Made by a program: the position numbers and the translations under genes. From positions 56,168,246 through 56,232,245 of the forward strand of contig CM047817.1 in the NCBI GenBank assembly GCA_026214975.1: DNA of 64,000 nucleotides, written 5' to 3'. Numbering within the stretch: the first letter of the stretch is position 1; each line of letters opens with the position of its first letter. The DNA is from Gentiana macrophylla (Eukaryota > Streptophyta > Magnoliopsida > Gentianales > Gentianaceae). The notes beneath the pieces were generated by a model that was not told the DNA's origin, made no database searches, and was given only the letters and a program-made list of their open reading frames with translations. Positions 1-11,685 of this stretch are shown here, in pieces.

Positions 1-1620
1 CTCAACTTCATGCAATCCACATAGATCTCTAACTCACGTAACAAAAGATACAACAACTATAGCAAACAATACAATCACAGAGATAGATTCAGTGTATGTG
101 TGACAAGCCCTTTCCAAATTTAACAAGCCTTTCAAAGAAGTATCCTCTCAAAAATCCAATGACCATCCTAGATATATGGCGAAGAATAGCTCCACTCAAA
201 GCCTTCCCACGCACTCAGTAGGATAATCCCTACAGCATATCATGCGGTTCTACTGGGTATAAGATCCATGATAACAAAGACTTCACTCTATTTTTACTCA
301 TCATTTTCAAAATTTCCAAATTTGACGCATATCAGAATGAGCTCTTACCCATCATAGTAGAATAGGATGTTTCGTGATAACACCCTACCTTACTCAAATC
401 ATAAGGTAGCTTCTTCTAACTGTCGTGAGCTTTTGGTCATCATAGTGGAATAGGACATATGTGGTATACCCTACCTCACTCAAATCATCGACCAGCTTTC
501 GACAAACGTATTTATTATGATTGCTTATTCATTCTTTTCTTCAAGACATAAGTTACATCTCACTTATCACATTCAAACTTTATGATGTTCACAGCACACG
601 GGCTAACTAAGGTGTTACTATACTGACCTTCCTAAGATAAATCACTAAAACAATGAAAGGATATAGTTCAAAAATCTTGCTTCAAAATCAAAGGCTCTCG
701 TGAACGTGAAAAATGAATACTAGCTCCATGAAAGTAAAGACATGCTATAATTGTCTCACTAAGTTACATACTATCATCGTTAGAAAACTACAACTAGCAA
801 GCATTTAGTTTCAATCATATGCTCGAGATTCACAAAAAATTTAAAATTTGCTCGAAATTCAACATTCCCTCATATTTCAAAGGATATAGCATGAAAACAT
901 ACCCAAAGGATTGAAAACATACCCAATTTACCCCCCCACACTTAAATCACATTATGTCCTCAGAATGTGCATAATAAAATAAAAATAAAAAAACTTAGTT
1001 GGTTTCAACAAAGGGTTGTCGGATGAAAGTTGGCGGAGGTCGGGCGGAGCATGAATATACCGCGACAACTCGAATAGACAACACTGGACATAAAAGCTTA
1101 TAACTCGCTCAAAAGTATCTCGCCACACTCGACATACCATATAATCTCGGGTACACGGGTATATGAGCAACACATAACACAAAACACTTACAATGAATGT
1201 AGGAGGAATAACCATCAACACATAATCAACTAAAGTATTATTTCTAAAACAATAAAACAACCTAAGAAAAGAAAACGAACAAAGAAAACTAGGTTGCCTC
1301 CTAGGAGCGCTCTTTTAATGTCAATAGCTTGACACAAAGTTCAAGAATCAACCCGGATCGGGCCACTTTGGTTTGACTACCGCCACCTCGATGATCGTAA
1401 TCGAGAAGCATTGGGCGGAAATGATTTTCACCACAACAACAAGTCAAGTGTGCTATAAGATCATTAAATTTTTCTCTCCAAACTACACTTACTCTCTTCT
1501 TCTTGTTCTTGCGGATGACAGGCATAGGTGTGCTAACATGCTTAGGAGTCTCAGGAGAAGGTTCCTCACAGGTAGAGGTAGGAATGTCATCATCTGACTC
1601 AAAGAAATAAGATGGAATAT
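1..1620 (-). other. Athila-1 3' untranslated region, between integrase and 3' LTR
   Basis: No convincing protein is encoded on either strand. The stretch holds a two-unit repeat (339-488) and a G-tract on the minus strand at 931-950 with the motif TTTAAGTGTGGGGG. Both recur in the 3' region of Athila-2 (50919-51063 and 50381-50400), which identifies this as homologous retroelement sequence and not host DNA. Some Athila elements carry an env-like frame here; I could not see one. Confidence 0.7.
339..488 (-). repeat. Two-unit 87-bp tandem repeat in the Athila-1 3' region
   Basis: Units start at 339 and 426. Both run from GAGCT through CATCATAGT(A/G)GAATAGGA to ACTCAAATCAT. The same paired arrangement occurs in inverted orientation in Athila-2 at 50919-51063, so the duplication predates the split of the two copies. 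Confidence 0.75.
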
Positions 1621-1622
1621 CT

Positions 1623-2800
1623 TCACAAATCAGACATTTGTACTCTCATCTCTTCTTTGGAAATAAAGAGTCTCAGCTTTTCCTTTGGTTGCCCAAAATA
1701 TTTCTTAAGTCGATGGCCATTCACTTTAAAAGCTTGATTACCATACCCGCTCAAAGTAATTACTCCACTTGGATTAACCTCGAGAATCTCAAAGGACCGC
1801 ACCATCTAGACTTGAGTTTACCCGAAACAGGTGAAGTCTAGTATTACAGAGTAAAGCCATTTCACCAACTTTGAATTCTCGGTCCTTGATCTTAGCGTCA
1901 TGGAGCATCTTCGTTCTTTCCTTACTAAGCTTAGCATTCTCGCTCTGAGTGCAGTCCGAATCGCCGAGCTCTGTTCAATCGTAACAACCGCTTCTCCCCA
2001 CAGAGTTGGCTATCGAAATTTATGAATTTAATTGCCCGTAAAGCTCTGTGTTCAAGTTCGACAGGTAAATGACAAGCTTTGCCGTAGACCATTTGGAAGG
2101 GTGACGTGCCCATCGGGTTTTAAATGCGATCACGATAAGCCCACAATGCGTCATCCAACTTAAGACTCCAATTAGATCGATTATTGTTCACGGTCTTCTC
2201 AAAATTCTTTTCAAGCTCGTTGCTTACCTCGACTTGGCCATCGGTTCGAGGATGATATGGTGTACCAACTTTGTGTTTGACACCATATTTTTCGTGGATT
2301 TTATCAAGCGGCGCATTGCAAAAATGGGTACCTTCATCACTAATGAGTGCTCTCGGACGACCGAATCGGTAAAGATATTCTTTTGCAAGAATTTCTTCAC
2401 GACTTTATGATCATTAGTTTGGGTGGCTATTGCTTCAAACCACTTGGAAACATAGTCGACCTGACGAGGATATATTTATTACCGCATCGAAGATGGAAAG
2501 GGTCCCATAAAATCTATGCCCCAAACGTCGAAAACTTCGCATTCAAGAATGGGCTTAAGTGGCATTTCCATCCTACTACTCGCCGTCCGCCTCGCACCTA
2601 TCACAACCTTTACAAAAGGCTTCTGCATCCTTAAACAGAGTCGGCCAAGAGAATCCAAATTGAAGGATCTTTGCAACCGCCTTTGGTGTTCCATAGTGAC
2701 CTCCGGTAGGACCGCTATGGCATTGTTCTAGGATATCCCACTCATCATGCTCAGGAACACACCGTCGAAGCAACCCGTCTTTACAGACTCTGAACAAATT
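1623..2800 (-). pseudogene. Athila-1 integrase, frameshifted
   Basis: Integrase joins element cDNA to host DNA. The N-terminal zinc-binding part lies at about 2580-2797, with [10 protein letters not shown] followed by CKGCDRC, giving the HHCC ligands. The core follows on the minus strand at about 2115-2480, with ISDEGTHF (second catalytic Asp) and GQVEVSN (catalytic Glu). After it come MGTSPFQMVYGKACHLPVEL (about 2057-2113) and a C-terminal part (1623-1805) with FEILEVNPSGV and AFKVNGHRLKKY. The pieces sit in at least three frames, so no continuous protein is possible as sequenced. No chromodomain is evident, which fits the Athila lineage. Confidence 0.85.
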
Positions 2801-3330
2801 AGGATCTTCCCATACGAGATATTTAAGATCAGAAAAGAACTTTTCTTCTCCTGATACGTCATGTCCTCTAAATGACCACTCGCTAAATAGTTGACGTAGT
2901 CAGCATACCACGGCCTAACCGTTTCAAGCTTCATCAATTGCTCAGTCGGAAAATCAATGCCTATATCATTGTGATTCTCTGCACCCTCATTTACTAGGCG
3001 AGATAAATGATCAGCCACAATATTCTCACTACCTTTCTTATCTTTAATCACAAGGTCAAACTCTTGTAAAATCGTAATCCATCAAGTAACCTTGGTTTTG
3101 CATCCGCTTTGTCCATAAGGTAGCGCAAGGTCGCATGGTCGGTCCAAACAACAACTTGAGACCCTAGAAGATAACTTCTAAACTTGTCAATGGCAAAAAC
3201 AACAGCTAAGAATTCCTTCTCAGTTGTGGTATAATTGCATTGAGCCGGGTTCAAGGTGCGGCTCGCATAATAAATGGGCCTGAACCTTTTATCAACTCTT
3301 TGACCTAAAAGCTGCGCTTCACGGCGTAAT
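2800..3330 (-). pseudogene. Athila-1 RNase H domain and linker
   Basis: RNase H removes the RNA strand during reverse transcription. At 3048-3254 the minus strand encodes [20 protein letters not shown] and then [11 protein letters not shown], typical of the gypsy RNase H. The next segment (2728-3051) gives GSENIVADHLSRL, the usual end of the domain in Athila and related elements, and then a linker to integrase. The two segments are in different frames around 3050, so at least one indel separates them. Confidence 0.85.
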
Positions 3331-4703
3331 TAGAGGCATCGCACATCAACTCGAAAGGCTTGGTCCAGTCAGGTGCAACTAAAATAAGGGCACTGATAAG
3401 CTTGTCTTTCAGACAATTGAAAGCTTCTTTGCACTTCGCATCGAACAAGAAATCTACATCATCTTTCAAAAGATTTGATAAAGGCTTGGCGATGGTAGAA
3501 AAATCTTTAATGAAACGCCTTGTAGAAGCCAACATGACCTAGAAAACCTCATACCTCTTTCAATGCCTTAGGGTACATCATCCTTTCAATGGCTTCGACC
3601 TTAGCCTTATCAACTTGAATACCAAAGATTGGACACCTTATGTCCCAAAACGATTCCTTCGCCTACTAGAAAATGGCATTTTTCCCGCTTAAGCACCATT
3701 TTTCTCAACACACCGTTGGAGTACCATATCTAGATTCTTTAAGATTTCATCAAAGCTATCGCCGTGGATCGAGAAGTCATCCATGAAGACCTCCATGCAT
3801 TGCTCCACAAGTCCATCAAAATGGCTAACATGCACCGCTGAAAAGTCGCGGGTGCATTGCATAGGCCGAATGGCATTCTGCGAAAAGCAAAAGTACCGAG
3901 ATGGACACGTAAAGTTGTCTTCTCTTGGTCATTAGGATCAATGGCTATCTGGAAGTAGCCAGAATAGCCATCAAGGAAACAATAATACTTATGACCACTC
4001 GGTCGTTCAATAAGTCGGGTCAATGAAGGGTAGGGGAAAGTGGTCCTGGCGGTAACCTCGTTAAGTCTACGATAGTCAATGCGACTCTATAGCTCATCAC
4101 GAGTCGTAAGGCAACTTCCTCCCCTTTTTCATTCTTTTTTTCGACGATGATTCCGCCCTTCTTTGGCACAACTTGAGTAGGGCTGACCCACTCGCTATCG
4201 GCGATTGCATAGATGATGCCCATGTCAAGCCACTTTATCACTTCTTTCTTGACAACCTCCTGCATATGCAGATTCAGCCTTCTCTGAGGTTGTCTAACCT
4301 TTTTAGCTCCCTCCTCCGTTCGGATTTTATGCATGCATACATCTGGGCTGATTCCTCGGATATCACCCACTTGCCATCCGAACGCGAGGATATTCTTTTT
4401 AAGCACTTCTATCAGCTGTGCTTCTTGCTCAGGGTCGAGTTTCGAAGAAATGATCAAAGGCAATTTATCTCCGTCCTTAAGAAAGATATACTTAAGGTGT
4501 TTCGGAAGCGGTTTGAGCTCTAAATCAATAGGTGGTTGCTCAATACTAGACTTTAACGGGCCACCTTTCTCTTTATGAGCTTGGAGTGGTTGACTAAAGA
4601 ATAACTCATCTTCCCGAGGCTCCACCCCAGAAAGGTACTGGATCAAATCGTCCATCGGAATCCTCCGATCAACACTTGCTCCCTTTTTCTTGTGATTGAT
4701 CAT
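3305..4703 (-). pseudogene. Athila-1 reverse transcriptase
   Basis: RT copies the element RNA into DNA. The N-terminal part (4020-4703) is a 227-residue open stretch with FGWQVGDIRGISPDVCMHKI, MQEVVKKEVIKWLDMGIIY and WVSPTQVVPKKGG, which is the Athila signature. The palm follows at 3739-4023 with GYSGYFQIAI and RRMPFGLCNAPATFQRCM. The catalytic box is FMDD at 3776-3787, but it lies in another frame than the end of that open stretch. The connection to RNase H (3305-3535) has RRFIKDFSTIAKPLSNLL and [13 protein letters not shown]. There are at least two frameshifts, near 3800 and 4020. Confidence 0.9.
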
Positions 4704-4800
4704 TTTTCTTAACTCTTCATCTTTAAGCTCTTTTGCCAGCTCTTCCCAATCATCTACTTCCCAATGAGTAGCTTCTCTCCAAAATTATACCTCGTCCCAA

Positions 4801-5560
4801 CTACCCATCGTGAGCTTCTTCTTCACCAGGGGATGAAGTCTTCCGACTCGATTCTTTGAAATCATCGTTTGTTCTTTGGCATCTCCATGCTTCTAACTCA
4901 CTAACAGGCTCAGTGTGAGCGAGTGAAGATGACTCGTCAATGACGACGGGCTGTAATGAATTAGAAGATGGTCCGCAGTCAGCTGGATCTTCAATGTCCA
5001 TGACTTCAAAAACACCTATCTCTGTCAACTCCTCTGCTTCTTCAGAGTAAGCATCTTTTCCGTCCTCATAGATAGCTTCGACAAACGATATTTCATCAAT
5101 TACGGCTCTTTCAGGATATGTCCCTCGGGTGAAGGTAACGGATGTGTCATCGACTCTAAGAGTAATCTGTCCTTTGCAGAAGTCGATGAGAGCGTTAGAA
5201 GTGTCTAAAAAGGTTCGGCCTAGAATTAGAGGCATCTCCTTATCAGGTGGATAGTCTAGAATAACCAGTCGGTAGGGGAAGACTAAATGTTCAACTTGAA
5301 GGAGAACATTAGCTACACAACCGGCCGCAAATCCGCTAGATTTATCTACCATCTGAAGAGAAATCGGGCGTTCCCGCATCCTTTTATCTAACCCGAGCTT
5401 TTTGCATACGTTTAATGGCATCACATTAATAGAGGCCCCTGAGTCGCATAAGACATTTTCGAACAAATGGCCTTCGATCTCACAGAGATTGAAGGTCCGC
5501 AGTGGTCACCTCGCTTATCAACGACTTTCAGAAACCATCGCGCAATCTTCACGTATCACT
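4801..5560 (-). pseudogene. Athila-1 aspartic protease region
   Basis: The protease matures the Gag-Pol polyprotein. The open stretch at 4801-5466 begins with CDSGASINVMP, where DSGA is the active-site motif (residues 8-11). It continues with the flap region and PLILGRTFLDTSNALIDF, the conserved second half of retroviral-type proteases. An acidic tail of about 90 residues leads towards RT, with the break between 4703 and 4801. Upstream sequence (5470-5560) continues the domain in another frame. The catalytic motif is intact, but the polyprotein around it is broken. Confidence 0.85.
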
Positions 5561-7187
5561 TCTTCACCATCCCCTGAAGCTTTCTCTTGCTCCTACACTT
5601 CTTTAAGATACTTAGAGCATTTAGGCATTTCGCTTAATACCTCGGCTAAGGGCATACTAACTTGAGTGTCTCTAAGCATCCTCCTCACTCCAAAGATACC
5701 GCTTGTCATTAGTGAGGGCTTTCTTTTCTTTTTTGGGATAAGGAAGGGCTTTATCATTCCCTCGTAGCTTGATTCTTTATCGCCTCATCCTCCCTATCCT
5801 TCCATCTTACGAACTTTTCTTTCTTTTTCTTAGTCGTGGTACCGCCTCTTGACTTTCCTTTTTCTTTCCTCGTCATCGAATATTTTCGTCCTCTCCAAGA
5901 ATTGTCACTAAGCTCCTCATCGTTGCTTTCTCCGGCATGTGATTTCTGATTTCCCCCTCTTGAACTCATGGCGTCAGGAGGGGCTACTCGTTTCCCGACA
6001 TCTTGCCGGATTCAAATTTCTTACCACTTCTCAACGTTACTTCATTCAACTCCTCTTCTTGTCCATACTCCCACCGAGGTGTAATGGCGGTGCAAACATT
6101 CACATCAGCTTTCGGATTTCTCTCGGTATAACTCGGAAGTTTACCGTGAGGTCTGCTTGCTTGCTGGTCTGCCATCTGACCAACTTGTCTCTCAATAGCT
6201 TTAATACTAGTAGACAGAGTCTTCACCATGTCTACCAGCTCATCAAACTTGTGTTGAGGGACACATGAGGTGGTATGATTTTGAGTTTGGTTCCATCCTC
6301 ATTGAGGCCTTTGGGAGTTAGGAGCTGTCCTTTGATAGTTTGAGTTAAAAGAATTCAAATTGGAAGGGCCAGGTGGTAACTTGGCTTGATTGAAGTTTTG
6401 TCATTGAAATCCTGAGTAGTTCTGGCTCTGGTTAAAGTTTCAGAATGGTTGGTTTTGATTATCCATTAGATTTATTTCTTCCGTCATCTCCGTTCCTACC
6501 TGCATTCCAAGATCGTAAGGTCGTGTGTCGAAGATTGGCCACCGCTTGCTTATCAATTCCATCCGAGCAACCAACAGCTTTGTATCGGGATCGCTGCAGT
6601 GATTTTCTTTCTTAACAACATTGGTCTTCTTGGGAGTCGACCACATATTGTTCTTGGCGATGGTCTCACCCACTCTGCAGCGCCTCATCACCTCCCTAAG
6701 AAGGATCCATGAGCCGTGGAGTCAAGATAGTCTCTATTAGGTTGAGAGACACCTCTATAAAACAGCCTCCAAAGAACTCATGTCCATCATATCCGTGATT
6801 GGGGCATTTCCTCATCAAGAGATTCAATCTCTCCCAAGCTTTGCCAACAGCCTCATCCTCCAACCGCTCAAATGTAGCTATTTCCCGCTTTCATCTCCAT
6901 AATCTTGCCTGGTGAAACCCACTTAAGAGCGAAGGCTCTTTTGACATCATTCCATGTATGGAGAGAATGATGTGCTAACGATTTAAACCACCGACTTGCT
7001 TCACCTTTCAAAGCAAAAGGAAATAGCTTTAACTTAACTATCTCGTAATCAACACCAGATAATGGCCTCGCTTCACGATTTGTACGAATGTGGACAAGAA
7101 GTCGTATGGATCTTCCTGAGCAGTACCATGGAAAGAGCTATTCTGAACTAGAGCAACTACTCCGTTCTTTAGATCAAAGTTCACTCC
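5560..7187 (-). pseudogene. Athila-1 gag, central and C-terminal parts
   Basis: Gag is the particle-forming protein. From the CACTA insertion point (7187) leftwards the minus strand encodes a segment with FHGTAQEDPYDFLSTFVQI. After a frameshift near 7070 comes KLKLFPFALKGEASRWFKSL and then HTWNDVKRAF, the core of the plant gypsy Gag domain. Frame is lost again near 6880. The C-terminal half (5754-6691) is charged and Q/N-rich, including VERQVGQMADQQASRPHG-like residues at 5984-6229 and a basic block at 5754-5969. I do not see a clean CCHC zinc knuckle. The N-terminus of gag lies on the other side of the CACTA, at 11713-11946. Confidence 0.75.
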
Positions 7188-7190
7188 TCC
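7188..7190. repeat. Target-site duplication TCC, left side of the CACTA element
   Basis: The three bases before the CACTA terminus are TCC, identical to 11713-11715 after the other terminus. A 3-bp duplication is the rule for CACTA transposons. Removing the element and one TCC makes the gag reading run directly from one flank to the other. Confidence 0.85.
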
Positions 7191-7217
7191 CACTACTAGA
7201 ATTTCCCGGATTTGTGA
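7191..7217 (+). repeat. CACTA left terminal inverted repeat
   Basis: 27 bases identical to the reverse complement of 11686-11712, starting with the diagnostic CACTA. Confidence 0.95.
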
Positions 7218-7625
7218 CGGTGGTTTTCGTCACAAATTTGTCACAAACGAGTGTTAGTGACGAATTTGTGACGAACCCTACTTCCGTCACGAAACCCTCC
7301 GTTGCAAAATGTTTGCGTTGAAAGCAGCCTTGTCGCTAAGTTTTTGTGACAAAATTGTGACAAGATCTAAACTTTGTGACGTAATTGCAACGCGTTTTTT
7401 GGTGTTGAATCTGCAACAAAATTTATACTTTGTGACGAAAGCGTAATGAAACTTTGCAATGATTTTGTTACCGAACATTGTGTCAAAGTTGTTACATAAA
7501 ATTGCGACAAATATGTGATAATTTTTTTTTGATAATTTTGTGACGAAAACACAGTAACGACATTGTGACACCCATCTGCCATGAATATGAAATAAATTTG
7601 TGACGAATGCTTGCAACAAAATTAT
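7218..7625. repeat. CACTA left subterminal repeat region (TTTGTGAC motifs)
   Basis: Direct and inverted copies of TTTGTGAC(G/A) or GTCACAAA recur every 20-50 bases. In the known En/Spm system such subterminal motifs bind the TnpA-type protein; binding is inferred here by analogy. Confidence 0.75.
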
Positions 7626-7641
7626 AACAGCTCGATCTGAT

Positions 7642-7817
7642 GTAGGGCTGTAATATCAAGCTAGATTTGTCTGATTTGGTTTTTATCGAGCTCGGCTCGG
7701 TTAATCATTTGAGTAGCTTGACTCGAACTCAAACTCAAAAAAACCAAATCGAGTCAAACTTCTTTTCAAGTCGAGTATGAGTAGCTCACGAATAGTATAA
7801 CTCACTTACAGCCCTAC
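7642..7817. mobile_element. hAT-like MITE nested in the CACTA element
   Basis: The terminal inverted repeat is GTAGGGCTGTAA at the left and TTACAGCCCTAC at the right, matching the TAGGG-type ends common in plant hAT elements. Flanking direct repeats ATCTGAT lie at 7635-7641 and 7818-7824 (ATCTGATG if one base is shared with the terminus), close to the 8-bp duplication of hAT. The 176-bp interior is non-coding and rich in GAGCTCGGCTCGG-like and ACTCGA motifs, as in other hAT MITEs. Confidence 0.8.
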
Positions 7818-7826
7818 ATCTGATGG

Positions 7827-7842
7827 AGTGTGTGTGTGTGTA
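7827..7842. repeat. Short (GT)n microsatellite
   Basis: Uninterrupted GT dinucleotides directly after the MITE target repeat, inside the CACTA. Confidence 0.8.
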
Positions 7843-8703
7843 TTTTCTTAGATAGCAGCAACATAACTGAAGATAATATTGACAAAATAAGGAAACAAAG
7901 TAACATGGTGCTTATTCTTTATGATGTTTCCTTTCCATCATACTAGAATTCAAAGCAATTGCTTCTGAAATACGTTGAATGAAGCATTCACTAAATAATT
8001 TTTTTTCAAATTACTATCTAAGAAAAACTTCACGAATTCCATCGCTGCACCGGCCCCCTTTAGCGGGTACTCAACTGCATCCCCATTTCAGCAAAGAGCT
8101 TGAACAATTAACCTGGGAAAATGGAAAAATAATTAAGGAAATGGCTTATATTACATGTAATCCTTCGACAAAAGCATAAATGCTGTAAGAAATACACACC
8201 GTCATAAGAAGAAATGTTAACATGCCATTATAACAACAAATTTACCAAAAAGACTTAATTGGTGAAAAAAGACATTCAACAACTTGAACCATTACATGAA
8301 CATAATAATGAGTTCTAGAACATTAAACTTTTTATTAATTGTGCATCCGTAATCATAATTTTATTCTTATGCAAGCAAACACAAAATTTTCTAGAGTGGA
8401 AGAATATATTTCAAAGCTTTTCTTATCTTGCAAAAAAAAAAATACTAACAGGACTTATGTACTAAACTAACATGTGTTGATCATCTTAAGAAAAAGAAAG
8501 TTGTAGTAAATAATCCAGTTACTTAGTTCAACAAAGTAAAACACGATTAAATGAGAAAAGTTGGGTAGTGAAAAGGGAAAGGTAAAAAGTAGGTCATGCT
8601 AAAAATGAACAATGCTTCAAATTCAATACTCACATTATTGTTTCGGAAAATGTCATACGGATCGAAACCGCCTTGCTTATATTGATCAAAACCACATATT
8701 CCA
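7843..8703. other. CACTA interior, no feature recognised
   Basis: AT-rich sequence on the 3' side of the transposase remnant. No coding stretch with protein-like composition and no terminal repeats of another element were seen. Confidence 0.5.
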
Positions 8704-9402
8704 TTAATCTTCATCATCATCCGATTCTCGGTTGTCATTATTATCTTCGTCATCCTCAGTTTCCGAATCCTGCCACAAATTTGATTCTTCTTCATCACCC
8801 GTTGTCTGCCTTAATAGGTGCCCCATGTCTACATCAACCATAACACCTGAGAATCATTCAAGGGATCATTCCTTTCATCTTCTGCTACTTCGATGGGAGG
8901 CAAATGTATCGAAGTTTCTTTCTTCTGAATTTTGAATCTACAAATTCAAAGACCATAATAAAAATAATGCAAAAATAAAGTGTATACAAAAGAATATATT
9001 TCGAATATTGGCTAATGACGCACATGTGTTTCAAACCAATTTGAAAATTCCGTCTCCAATATTCGATTCCTTGCAGCATCATTTGGTATGTGATGATGCA
9101 TTTCCATTTCAGCCCAGAATTTGCTGCATGTGATTTATTTTCATAAGACACATTTACATGCTTGGTTATAAAAATATGCATATAGAAAAAAATAAAATAT
9201 CTTACTTTTGATGGTCTTCGAAAACCTGTGTATTGAGCAAAACAAATAAATGCGCAGCTTTGTACTCCATAGGGTCAAGATACCTTGGTTTAGATTCATG
9301 CAACTGCAAAAGCAATTCAACATAGGTGCTAAGAAAGGATTGATTACATAAAAGATTATAACAGATTTCAATTATAATTTCATGTTCTGATTTCAAAGAC
9401 AA
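8704..9402 (-). pseudogene. Degenerate CACTA transposase remnant (TNP2-like C-terminal part)
   Basis: Three short minus-strand stretches fit the C-terminal part of TNP2-type transposases, between the regions usually called DUF4218 and DUF4216. At 9202-9402 the end of an open stretch reads EYKAAHLFVLLNTQVFED, like the family's conserved A-H-x-FVL-N motif. At about 9015-9120 a different frame gives NRILETEFSNWFETHV, like the conserved EF-x-x-WF motif. At 8704-8841 a 46-codon stretch ends in a strongly acidic tail (SETEDDEDNNDN) and a stop. A TCTCAG just upstream of 8841 could be a splice acceptor. Matches are by eye and short, so the assignment is tentative; no DDE catalytic part is visible. 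Confidence 0.45.
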
Positions 9403-10194
9403 GGTCTGATTCAGTCCAAAAGATTACAAAAGAATGCTGCAGATTAACACAGCTTATCAGACTGAATATACACTCAAGAGACTGGTCAAACTAAGTTGAC
9501 AACTCAGCAGACTCCGAGAAATGATAATCAGATCCCGAGGATGAGATTATCAAGGCTGTTGATCTATTCTGAGAACAAACCGGTCAGCAGATCAGCAAAC
9601 AACAGATGTAAGCCTATTACACAACTTGACAGGAAGAAAATATTACAAACAGGTTCAGCAAATGCTATACAACACAACAGATCTTTAGAGTAACAGCAGA
9701 CCAACAAAGTTGAACAATAGCAGAGATAGCACTATTGCGCAGCAGGTTAATGTAGGCTTAGTATCAGCAGGATCAAGTGCATCAAAGTTCTTCAAATGCT
9801 CAAATACAGCAGGTGCACAAATGCAGGTTAAATAAGTACTTGCAACTGAGACTGAGAGTCAAAAGCATACTATGACAAATCAATAGCAAATTCTCTACTA
9901 GATTAATTGCAATTTTCAAAGACAAATCTTCTCACCCAAAACAAAGTCGCAAATTTATATCCTAGAAATCATTCAATGTAAAATAGCTTATTAACACTAA
10001 AATTTGTAAAAAAAATTAACATATTCCTGAACACTACTCACATCAACAAACTAAACTCAAAGTCATACACAGATGACAAATACATTAATACAGTAAAGTA
10101 ATACACAAAAATTCAGCAACATCAACAAATAGAATTGATGGCTTTGAACTAAATTCTGATATCTAAAGTCTTAAAGAAGGAAACACTTTACAGA
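9403..10194. other. CACTA interior, intron-like or non-coding
   Basis: AT-rich sequence with many CAGCA and AACAG words but no convincing protein. If the island at 10195-10400 is a 5' exon on the minus strand, this would be its first intron. Confidence 0.4.
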
Positions 10195-10400
10195 AGTGAA
10201 GCCTCCTAGTCCTCCGGCGGAGAAGGCGTCGTCGAGCAGCGGGTGTGGTAGATTGGTGGTCCATCGCTCATTGCTTTGCTAGTCTCTAGCTACCCTAACG
10301 CTTATCGGCTATAGATCGCTACCTAGCGTCTCCGCTTTGCTCCAAGGGAAGGACGCCGGACGGTGAGGAAAAGGGGATCTGGCTGAATTGAATCGTGAAA
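10195..10400 (-). other. GC-rich island resembling a 5' exon on the minus strand
   Basis: About 200 bp of much higher GC content stand in an AT-rich element. On the minus strand a short leader precedes ATGAGCGATGGACCACC, which opens only 21 codons before TAG. The GC-rich part ends at TTCTGTAAAG, a possible splice donor. Upstream on the same strand are a TATA-like stretch (about 10480-10490) and an AAAACGA-TG-TCGTTTT palindrome (10560-10579), a word common near plant gene starts. It could be the first exon of the transposase gene, a captured host gene end, or neither. Confidence 0.35.
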
Positions 10401-10589
10401 TTTGCTCCCTGAATCGTGATTTTTTTTTCCTTTTTTGATGACAGAATCGTGAAATTTTAAGGACAGAAAAGCTGAAAAAGAATATAAATAGAATTGTATT
10501 TTATTGTAGAATAATCGACAGGATATAATAAAATATATTTTTAAAAAAAATCATAAAACGCAAAACGATGTCGTTTTGCTGTTTTTTAG

Positions 10590-10910
10590 CGGGTATATAG
10601 CAATTACGGGTTCGATTAATGATCACCCATGGTCCGGTTTCGGTTCTGATTTTGAAGGAACTAAAACTTATAGTTCGGTTACGGTTAGTGATATAAATTA
10701 ACCGAACCGAATAAAAACCAAAACCGAATATATCCAAACTTTTATATATTTGACCATTTATTTGGGTTTTTTTCGGTTAACCGACTGAATTGAACCGAAT
10801 ATTTCGGTTTGATTACCTTTCAAAAATGGTTCGAATTCAATTTTTTGTTAACAATAAATTTCGGTTCGGTTTTGGTTATGGCCATTAACAATACCGAACC
10901 GTGTACACCG
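10590..10910. repeat. CGGTT/AACCG-rich degenerate repeat, possible old MITE
   Basis: Words such as CGGTTCGGTTT and AACCGAACCGAA recur on both strands. The right end reads CCGAACCGTGTACACCG, a terminus seen in plant hAT-type MITEs. The left end is too degenerate to confirm an inverted repeat and I found no target duplication. Confidence 0.4.
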
Positions 10911-11129
10911 CAAACAGTAAAGATGTCTTCTACTTTTTTTTAAATCTTAATATGTTTATCCTCATTTGCAAATTTTTTCCTCATAAATAATGAATGATGA
11001 TAGTGTTCCATTTGTCTATTATAAATCATTTTATGTTATTTGGCTCTAGTTTTTATTTGATTTAGAATTCTTAACGTATGTAATGTGCTTGAAAAAAAAT
11101 ATTGTAACTTATTTACATTTTGGCACTAA

Positions 11130-11685
11130 TACATCCAAAATTTATGACTAATGAGTGACGAAATATTTTTGTTGCTTTGTATAATGTTTCGTCCGCAATT
11201 TTTGGGTATATTGATGTGGACAGATTCATAAGGTAGCAACGAATTGGCTATAGAAAATTGTGCATCAACCAAATTTGTTGTTGGTTCGTCACAAAAATGG
11301 CGATATGATGTTTCATGTGCATTATTTATCGCAATGTCGTCACAAGTTTTCATATAGATATTTTTTTAGTTTAGTCACCAATTCATAGCAATGTTGTCGA
11401 AAAATCGTGACAACTTTCCGATGTTGACAAATTTATCATTTACCATCGAATTAGCCACGGTGAAGTTTTGCAACCAAACTATTTGCTGCAAAATTGTCAC
11501 AAATTATGGCGCCGGAATCTGGCGCTAAGATTTGTGACAAAATAGTCATATACATTTTCTCATGTACATATTACGTCACAAAGTCGTCGTAATTTACTGG
11601 AAAACTATTTATTTTGTGTTTCGTCACTAATTCGTAGCACTGGTGTCGCAAATTTGTGACGGGAAATTTTCGTCACAAATTTTCA
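11130..11685. repeat. CACTA right subterminal repeat region
   Basis: About nine copies of GTCACAAA or TTTGTGAC in both orientations, mirroring the left subterminal region. Confidence 0.75.

Noticed and set aside
1931..2113. Short minus-strand frame as an independent small gene
   Set aside because: Its residues (PFQMVYGKACHLPVEL) are the middle of the Athila integrase.
4173..4578. Plus-strand frames of 81-116 codons
   Set aside because: They lie opposite a well-supported RT on the minus strand and have no features of their own.
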